Source of the DNA: an uncultured delta proteobacterium
Lineage (GTDB): Bacteria > Myxococcota_A > Bradymonadia > REDH01
Assembly (NCBI GenBank): GCA_903912275.1
Contig: CAIWGR010000184.1
Coordinates: 1 to 11,234, forward strand
Length of the DNA stretch: 11,234 nucleotides
Direction of reading: 5' to 3'
Shown: positions 7,363 through 11,234 of the stretch, in pieces
Layout of the letters: the number at the start of each line of letters is the position of its first letter
Position numbering within the stretch: the first letter of the stretch is position 1
The notes under the pieces: model-generated
Database searches by the model: none
Seen by the model: the letters and a program-made list of their open reading frames with translations, nothing else
Told to the model about the DNA's origin: nothing
Program-made: the position numbers and the translations under genes

Positions 7363-8199
7363 TCATTGACCCTTGCCCTGCAGCTTGAGCTCGACCTCTT
7401 TCAGTTTCGGCTCGTACTTGCGGAGCATCTCGCAGCCCTGCTCGTAGTGGGCGTCACAGCTCTGGCGGAGGAAGGCGAGCCCCCTGGCCGCGACCGACTC
7501 GTCGTCGAGCTGGACCATGCGGTTTCCGAGTTCGAGGCAGGCCGCGATGAGGCCCTGCTTGCAACCGTTTTCGTAGAGGTCGACAAGCGCGGGGTTGATC
7601 TGCTTGGTGCCCTCGTCTGGCTGCACTTCGAGTGTGGCTGTGGCCGCAGCCAAGCAGCTGATGGCTGATACGCCGCTGCGGCAGGCAGTGGCGCCTTCGG
7701 TTGCGACCTTCTTGAGCAGCAGGTCGGCCTTCTCGAGGTCTTTGGCGACGCCCTCTTCGAAGCGGTACATGTCGCGCAGGCGGAGGCAGGCGCCGAAGTT
7801 GTTTGCGTTGCAGCCGTTCTCGTAGAGTTCGCGCGCCTTGCCCCAGTCCTGCTTGGCGCCGGTGCCGTCATGGTAGGCGTTCGCCTCGAGCACGCAGGCA
7901 TTCGGGTCGCCGGCCGCGCAGTCCGAAGCATAGACCGTCAGGGCCTGCTCAGCCCAGTCCGGTGGGAGCACCTCGTTGCCGAGGCGGGAGGGGTCGAATC
8001 CGGATGCGATCTTCATGGTCTTGGCGGGCGCTACCGCAGCCGAGCCTTCCGCGGCCTTGGGTGCTGCGCCGGAGGCCTCACCGCTGCCACTTCCGTTTCC
8101 CGCAGTCGAGCCACCGGAGCAGTCGCAGCCGTCCTGTTCGCAGGCGGCGAAGGAGAGGATTGCGGAGAGTGCGAGCAGCCGGGGGAGAGAGGAGCGCAT
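7363..8199 (-). CDS. Sel1-like repeat lipoprotein with paired cysteines
   Basis: 278 residues. The signal peptide ends S-F-A-A-C (Cys20), followed by an Ala/Gly/Ser-rich tether (28-60) that also holds C-D-C (25-27). Residues 80-260 are alpha-helical Sel1-like (SLR) repeats of the Hcp type. Five Cys pairs occur at the regular spacing of such folds: 94/102, 130/138, 173/182, 213/221 and 248/256, with L-Y-E-N-G-C appearing twice. In this family the pairs form disulfides that clamp the two helices of each repeat, which fits a location outside the cytoplasm. SLR proteins are usually protein-protein interaction scaffolds. The start is supported by AGGTGA just upstream. The C-terminus is Lys/Glu-rich (265-278). 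The interaction partner is unknown; the co-directional MopE-like lipoprotein downstream is a candidate by proximity only. Confidence 0.88.
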   Translation of the reverse strand: MRSSLPRLLALSAILSFAACEQDGCDCSGGSTAGNGSGSGEASGAAPKAAEGSAAVAPAKTMKIASGFDPSRLGNEVLPPDWAEQALTVYASDCAAGDPNACVLEANAYHDGTGAKQDWGKARELYENGCNANNFGACLRLRDMYRFEEGVAKDLEKADLLLKKVATEGATACRSGVSAISCLAAATATLEVQPDEGTKQINPALVDLYENGCKQGLIAACLELGNRMVQLDDESVAARGLAFLRQSCDAHYEQGCEMLRKYEPKLKEVELKLQGKGQ

Positions 8200-8202
8200 G
8201 GT

Positions 8203-8208
8203 TCACCT
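8203..8208 (-). promoter_or_regulatory. Shine-Dalgarno of the Sel1 lipoprotein gene
   Basis: On the minus strand AGGTGA is followed by ACC and the ATG at 8199. Spacing and sequence are good and fix this start. Confidence 0.7.
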
Positions 8209-8253
8209 GTTCGGGGAGCGAGGGGTTGGGATCATCGTGTCGCACCGGACGAA

Positions 8254-8283
8254 AGTCTAGTCTGCGGCGTGAGTCTCATGCAA
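8254..8283 (-). promoter_or_regulatory. Weak sigma-70-like promoter candidate for the Sel1 gene
   Basis: On the minus strand TTGCAT (8283-8278) and TAGACT (8259-8254) are separated by 18 nt. They match the consensus at three and four of six positions. It lies in the 104-bp gap before the Sel1 gene, which gives a reasonable position but weak boxes. Confidence 0.25.
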
Positions 8284-8303
8284 TTTTGCGACAGGTGAGC
8301 GGC

Positions 8304-8837
8304 TTAGGGGTCGCAGAGGATGGCGCCCGACGGGTCCATGAAGCAGCCGCCGCGGTCGGTCAACGCGACGCGCTGAAGGATCCGGGCGCAGCGGCTCCCG
8401 CCGTAGACCTCGAGCTCAAGGTTGGCGATGAGGCCATTCCAGGCGGCGGGGAGGGGCGGGTCGAGGAGGAGCAGCAAGTTGGGGTCGACCGAACTGCCGT
8501 CGGCCTGTGGCTCGAAGAAGAGCGCGGTTTTGGTGGCAGGGAGCAGGAGCCGGCCACTGTCATCGCTGAGTCGCATCGAGGCCTCCATGCGGGGCGGTAA
8601 CGTCTCGTCGCTTCGGAGTGCGAAGCTGACAAAGACGAGGCCCTGAAATCCCGCGGTGATTGGGAGCAGGCCGACGGGGCCGAAGGGTGCAAAGTGGGCC
8701 TGGCCGGCGTCGGTGCTGCCCATCTCAACGACAACGGGGAGGGCGAGTTGGCTGCAGCTGTCTGTCGGTTCAGGCGTCGCAATCGGCTCGTCGGAGCAGG
8801 CGGCAGCGAGGAGTGAGAGCAGCAGGAGCGGTCTCAT
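8304..8837 (-). CDS. Small lipoprotein of unknown function, coupled to the flippase-domain gene
   Basis: 177 residues from the ATG at 8837, chosen because a lipoprotein signal follows directly (L-A-A-A-C, Cys14). A longer in-frame version from 9137 would run backwards through the coding region of the neighbour. The ATG overlaps the stop of the upstream gene as ATGA (8837-8834), a typical translational-coupling junction, and no separate Shine-Dalgarno is seen. The mature part has alternating hydrophobic stretches (about 32-39, 56-73, 96-108, 119-125, 136-146), suggesting a beta-sandwich. Four Cys remain after the lipidated one (28, 150, 165, 175), enough for two disulfides. I do not recognise the family with certainty; it recalls small beta-rich lipoproteins common in myxobacteria. 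Any role beside the flippase-like protein is inferred from the coupling. Confidence 0.78.
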   Translation of the reverse strand: MRPLLLLSLLAAACSDEPIATPEPTDSCSQLALPVVVEMGSTDAGQAHFAPFGPVGLLPITAGFQGLVFVSFALRSDETLPPRMEASMRLSDDSGRLLLPATKTALFFEPQADGSSVDPNLLLLLDPPLPAAWNGLIANLELEVYGGSRCARILQRVALTDRGGCFMDPSGAILCDP

Positions 8838-9823
8838 GCGACGGGCTGCTGCCGGGGTGTCGTGAGCAGATGAATCGCGCCGACCGGCAGGGCGATCAGG
8901 AGCGGTAGGATATGGAGCAGCAGCCGGAAGACGAGCATGGAGGCGACCACCTGATCGGGTGCGATCTGCCCATGGAAGAGGAAGCTGAGCGTTGCCTCGA
9001 CAACGCCGAGGCCGGCGGGGACATGGCTGACGGTTCCGGCGGTTACAGCAACGAGGTAGGCGAGGAGCACGCCAAAAAATCCGACGGAGGCGGCGCCTGG
9101 CAGCAGGATGTAGAGGAGCCCTGCGAGCACCATCCATTCGGTGGAAGCGACGATGACCTGTGCGAGCGCCGTGCGCCCTGACGGGAGCCTCAGGCGAGCG
9201 GCCAGCCAGGCAGGGAGAGGCCAGTTGCGGAGGGTAACGCCGAGGTAACCGATGAGCAGCAGCAGGCTGACGAGCGCGATGGTGGTGCTGCCCCAGGGGG
9301 GGATGTGGAGTGCCTGCTGCAGGAAGTGCTGCGCAAGGAGCCCTGCAACGGCGATCAGGATGAGGAGGCCGGAGGAGGTGGTGGCAGCGACGAAGCCGAT
9401 GATGCCAAGGCGTGTCCGGGAGGGGATGCCAAGCCTGCCATAGAGATGGAAGCGGACCGCTCCTCCGGCGACCATGTTGGAGCCGACGGCGTTTCCGAGG
9501 GCGAAGGAGAGGAAGGAGATGAGGAGGATCTTGCGGTAGGGGAGCTGCTGGCCGGCATGGCGGAGCGCGAGCAGATCGTAGAGCGAGAGGAGGCCGAAGC
9601 TCGAGAGCACCAGAGCGACGCCGCCGGCGATGGCGAGGGGCGGCGTGTGACGGACCGAGTTCAGAATCTGCGGCAGGGAGAGGTCATGCGCAAACCGCAG
9701 GACAACCAGGAAGGCGACGTAGGCGACGACGAGGCCGAAGGCCCAGGACAGGATCCGCCGGAGAGGCCGAGGCGGAGCGGGGCTGGCCGCTTCGTCGGAG
9801 GGTGTCTGCTGCGAAGATTGCAA
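8834..9823 (-). CDS. MprF/YbhN-type flippase-domain membrane protein (LPG_synthase_TM family)
   Basis: 329 residues, very hydrophobic, with about eight membrane segments (near 28-45, 62-82, 98-118, 138-165, 180-197, 225-241, 248-265, 290-320). Family landmarks are Y-D (82-83), G-G-A-V-R-F-H-L-Y (120-128) and S-H-V-P-A-G-L-G-V-V-E (266-276), which correspond to the conserved G-x-R and S-x-P-G-G-x-G-x-F/V-E regions of the MprF N-terminal flippase domain. The cytoplasmic aminoacyl-transferase domain of MprF is absent, so this is the membrane half alone, as in YbhN-like proteins. Expected role: moving or binding a lipid in the inner membrane; substrate unknown. The start is a TTG at 9823; the only in-frame codons between it and the upstream stop (9872-9874) are non-start codons. 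There is no clear Shine-Dalgarno, so the exact N-terminus is uncertain. The 3' end overlaps the next gene by 4 bp. Confidence 0.87.
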   Translation of the reverse strand: MQSSQQTPSDEAASPAPPRPLRRILSWAFGLVVAYVAFLVVLRFAHDLSLPQILNSVRHTPPLAIAGGVALVLSSFGLLSLYDLLALRHAGQQLPYRKILLISFLSFALGNAVGSNMVAGGAVRFHLYGRLGIPSRTRLGIIGFVAATTSSGLLILIAVAGLLAQHFLQQALHIPPWGSTTIALVSLLLLIGYLGVTLRNWPLPAWLAARLRLPSGRTALAQVIVASTEWMVLAGLLYILLPGAASVGFFGVLLAYLVAVTAGTVSHVPAGLGVVEATLSFLFHGQIAPDQVVASMLVFRLLLHILPLLIALPVGAIHLLTTPRQQPVA

Positions 9824-10149
9824 AGGGCGCGGGCTCGGTGGTGGCGGCTTGGAGGACGGAGAGCGTCGAGCCTACTGCGTACGGCGGGGTGGAATGAGAG
9901 GCGTGACGAGGTGGGTGTCAAGGTTGGCGTGGGCCGAAGCATTCCGCGCAGATGTGGAGGGCATGGGTCTCAGGCGGCTTCAAGGGAGTTGCCCAAGGTG
10001 ACGGCTCTAGCGGGGCGCGTCGGTTGCGGCCAACAATCCGGCCGAGGAGCGCCAAGGTTGCCATGCCGCGGTGGCTCGGCTAGCAGCGCGAGAGAGGGTT
10101 TGATGTCGCCCTGCGCGGTGAGCGTGGGCCATTGCGCACTGGAGGAACC
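9824..10149. other. Divergent intergenic region
   Basis: These 326 bp separate the flippase gene (left, minus) from the FHA gene (right, plus) and should hold both promoters. A weak + strand candidate is TTGCCA (10058-10063) with TAGCAG (10081-10086) at 17 bp spacing; the -35 is good and the -10 poor. A 13-bp sequence at 10029-10041 recurs at 10171-10183 inside the FHA gene. No ORF here has convincing coding character. Confidence 0.4.
10141..10146 (+). promoter_or_regulatory. Shine-Dalgarno GGAGGA deciding the TTG start of the FHA gene
   Basis: GGAGGA is followed by ACC and then TTG at 10150. An alternative in-frame TTG at 10132 lies upstream of this site and would make the Shine-Dalgarno part of the coding sequence, so 10150 is preferred. 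The resulting N-terminus, M-F-C-P-T-C-G, is the usual beginning of zinc-ribbon proteins. Confidence 0.75.
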
Positions 10150-10719
10150 TTGTTCTGTCCGACCTGTGGAGCCAACAATCCGGTGAGTGCGATCGCCTGT
10201 AAGGCCTGCGGTGCGGTCATGCCGGGTATCAGCGAGGTCTTCACGATGGACTCGCTGAGCGGCAACGAGCCGAGCCATGCGGAGCCGCGGCAGCAAGACC
10301 ATCGCGCAGGCGTGGCGGTAGAGGAGCACTACGGGCGTGGCGGTCAGGGTCCGTCGTTGCTCGGCCGGGTGAAGCTGGTGGTGGAGCAGGGGAAGATTCT
10401 GGGCGAGCAGTTCCTGCTGAGCGACTACGAGATGATGGTGGGTCGTTACGATGCCGGCTCCGGCCGTTGCCCCGACATCGACCTGACGGCGCAGGATCCG
10501 GCCTATGTGCATCGCCAGCATGTGCGCATCTCCTTCAGCCCTGCCGGTGAGTCGATCACGGTGCACGACATGGGCGGCCGCAACGGCAGCTATGTGAACA
10601 ACAAGCTCATCGACCGCAGCGGCGCCGCACGGATACGCCCAGGCGACAAGCTCCGGATTGGTCGGGTTGTGATGCGTCTGCAGCTCGCGCCCGAGGTCGA
10701 GGGCGACAAGAACTCCTGA
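10150..10719 (+). CDS. Zinc-ribbon and FHA-domain protein
   Basis: 189 residues, starting at a TTG. The N-terminus is a zinc ribbon with C3, C6, C17 and C20 (C-x2-C-x10-C-x2-C). A flexible polar linker runs from about 30 to 70. The FHA domain spans roughly 73-180: V-G-R-Y-D (97-101), V-H-R-Q-H-V-R-I (120-127), G-G-R-N-G-S-Y-V-N (142-150) and I-R-P-G-D-K-L-R-I-G (162-171). FHA domains bind phosphothreonine. The conserved Gly-Arg and Asn-Gly are present, but the usual Ser of the S-R-x-H motif is His121. It is a cytoplasmic protein with no signal peptide or membrane segment. It precedes a Ser/Thr kinase gene by 25 bp, so it is likely a substrate, adaptor or regulator in that kinase pathway; this is inferred from gene order. 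Confidence 0.9.
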   Translation: MFCPTCGANNPVSAIACKACGAVMPGISEVFTMDSLSGNEPSHAEPRQQDHRAGVAVEEHYGRGGQGPSLLGRVKLVVEQGKILGEQFLLSDYEMMVGRYDAGSGRCPDIDLTAQDPAYVHRQHVRISFSPAGESITVHDMGGRNGSYVNNKLIDRSGAARIRPGDKLRIGRVVMRLQLAPEVEGDKNS

Positions 10720-10744
10720 GCGTGGCGGCGGATTGGTAGTCTCG

Positions 10745-11234
10745 ATGGTGCAGTCTCAATCTCGTCAACCAGCACCAGAGCAGTGGCAGTATCGCCAGCT
10801 GCTGCTGGGTGTGGAGGCGTTTGATGCGGGCTGGCTGACGGGCGAGCAATTTGCGGCCGCGATGGGTCGCACGGTTGCCGGCGACGCGTCGGAGGAGGCG
10901 CTCTGGGTGGCGCCGGGGCTGCTCTCCACGGAGCAGCTCCGGGTTGTATCGCGCCGCGTGGAGCGCCGGCTCGAGCGCAGCGCCTCGGCCTCCGCTGTCG
11001 ACCCGCTGCTCGATGCATTGGATGCGGCGGCGGAGCAGCTCGCGGAGGGCCGGCTCACAGCGAGCCGTCCTGAGAATGAACGTTACGCGCTCGGCGATCT
11101 GCTGGGCGAGGGTACGAGTGGCCGCGTGGTCCGGGCCTACGACCGGGAGCTGGGGCGCTGGGTTGCGATGAAGCTGCTGCGGCAGTTCCCGAGCGACCCG
11201 CAGGAGGAGGCGCGGCTGCAGAGCGAGGCGCGCG
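10745..11234 (+). CDS. Hanks-type Ser/Thr protein kinase, N-terminal part (cut by window end)
   Basis: 163 residues are visible from the ATG at 10745; the 3' end is outside the window. The kinase domain begins near residue 114 (R-Y-A-L-G-D-L-L). The glycine-rich loop is G121-E-G-T-S-G-R-V128, and the ATP-anchoring Lys is K143 in V-A-M-K. The following E-A-R-L-Q-S-E-A-R fits the start of helix C with its conserved Glu. Before the kinase domain lie about 113 helical residues with the pattern A-G-W-L-T-G-E-Q (28-35) and later P-G-L-L-S-T-E-Q-L (57-65). This recalls an N-terminal region I associate with some planctomycete and myxobacterial kinases. No strong Shine-Dalgarno is seen; GTG at 10748 is an alternative start. 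The 25-bp gap to the FHA gene suggests one operon. Catalytic loop and any membrane segment cannot be seen. Confidence 0.9.
   Translation, partial: MVQSQSRQPAPEQWQYRQLLLGVEAFDAGWLTGEQFAAAMGRTVAGDASEEALWVAPGLLSTEQLRVVSRRVERRLERSASASAVDPLLDALDAAAEQLAEGRLTASRPENERYALGDLLGEGTSGRVVRAYDRELGRWVAMKLLRQFPSDPQEEARLQSEAR

Noticed and set aside
7223..7366. ATG at 7366 overlapping the Sel1 stop as ATGA, as an alternative start of the MopE-like gene
   Set aside because: The 48 added residues have no signal character and would place the lipoprotein signal internally. The ATG at 7222 begins the signal peptide.
5750..7369. 539-codon open frame on the + strand opposite the MopE-like gene
   Set aside because: Its composition (Val/Ala/Gly runs) mirrors the Asp-Cys-Asp-Gly repeats read backwards; the minus strand encodes the recognisable protein.
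8838..9137. Longer version of the 177-residue lipoprotein starting at 9137
   Set aside because: The extension overlaps the flippase-domain gene in another frame on the same strand, and the lipoprotein signal starts at 8837.
9305..10186. 293-codon + strand frame through the flippase gene and the divergent intergenic region
   Set aside because: It is rich in Glu/Gly/Arg as expected from reading a membrane-protein gene backwards, has no family motif and overlaps the FHA gene start.

Overview
The window is GC-rich bacterial DNA. It most likely comes from a member of the Myxococcota (deltaproteobacterial lineage). The basis is the mix of genes: a protease with a MYXO-CTERM-like tail, a protein built of MopE-type metal-binding repeats, many small and large lipoproteins with low-complexity linkers, and an FHA protein next to a Hanks-type Ser/Thr kinase. 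This placement is inferred from gene content; no rRNA or species marker is present.

Layout on the + strand, left part: the 3' end of ychF (1-807) is followed by 450 bp without a convincing gene. Then come two secreted lipoproteins: a chymotrypsin-fold serine protease with thrombospondin type-3 calcium motifs and a C-terminal sorting tail (1259-2686), and a 745-residue lipoprotein with a neutral/alkaline ceramidase-like domain (2748-4985).

Layout on the - strand, middle: four genes read right to left. They are a stand-alone MprF/YbhN-type flippase-domain membrane protein (9823-8834), a small lipoprotein coupled to it through an ATGA overlap (8837-8304), a cysteine-paired Sel1-repeat lipoprotein (8199-7363), and a 652-residue lipoprotein with eight MopE-like metal-binding motifs (7222-5264). 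The last of these converges on the ceramidase-like gene across a 278-bp spacer that holds a 10-bp hairpin.

Layout on the + strand, right end: after a 326-bp divergent intergenic region comes a zinc-ribbon plus FHA-domain protein starting at a TTG with a good Shine-Dalgarno (10150-10719). It is followed 25 bp later by the 5' part of a Ser/Thr protein kinase gene (from 10745), cut by the window end.

How they fit together: five of the nine genes encode predicted lipoproteins, so the region is mainly about the cell surface or secretion. Calcium or other metal-binding repeats occur in two of them. One cysteine module is shared between the protease and the MopE-like protein. The FHA and kinase genes look like a phospho-signalling pair. 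The sequence shows no mobile element, CRISPR array, tRNA, rRNA or phage gene. No clear new multi-gene system was found. The most unusual points are the divergent ceramidase-like protein, the protease with two potential membrane anchors, the coupled flippase and lipoprotein pair, and the altered FHA phosphothreonine-binding motif.
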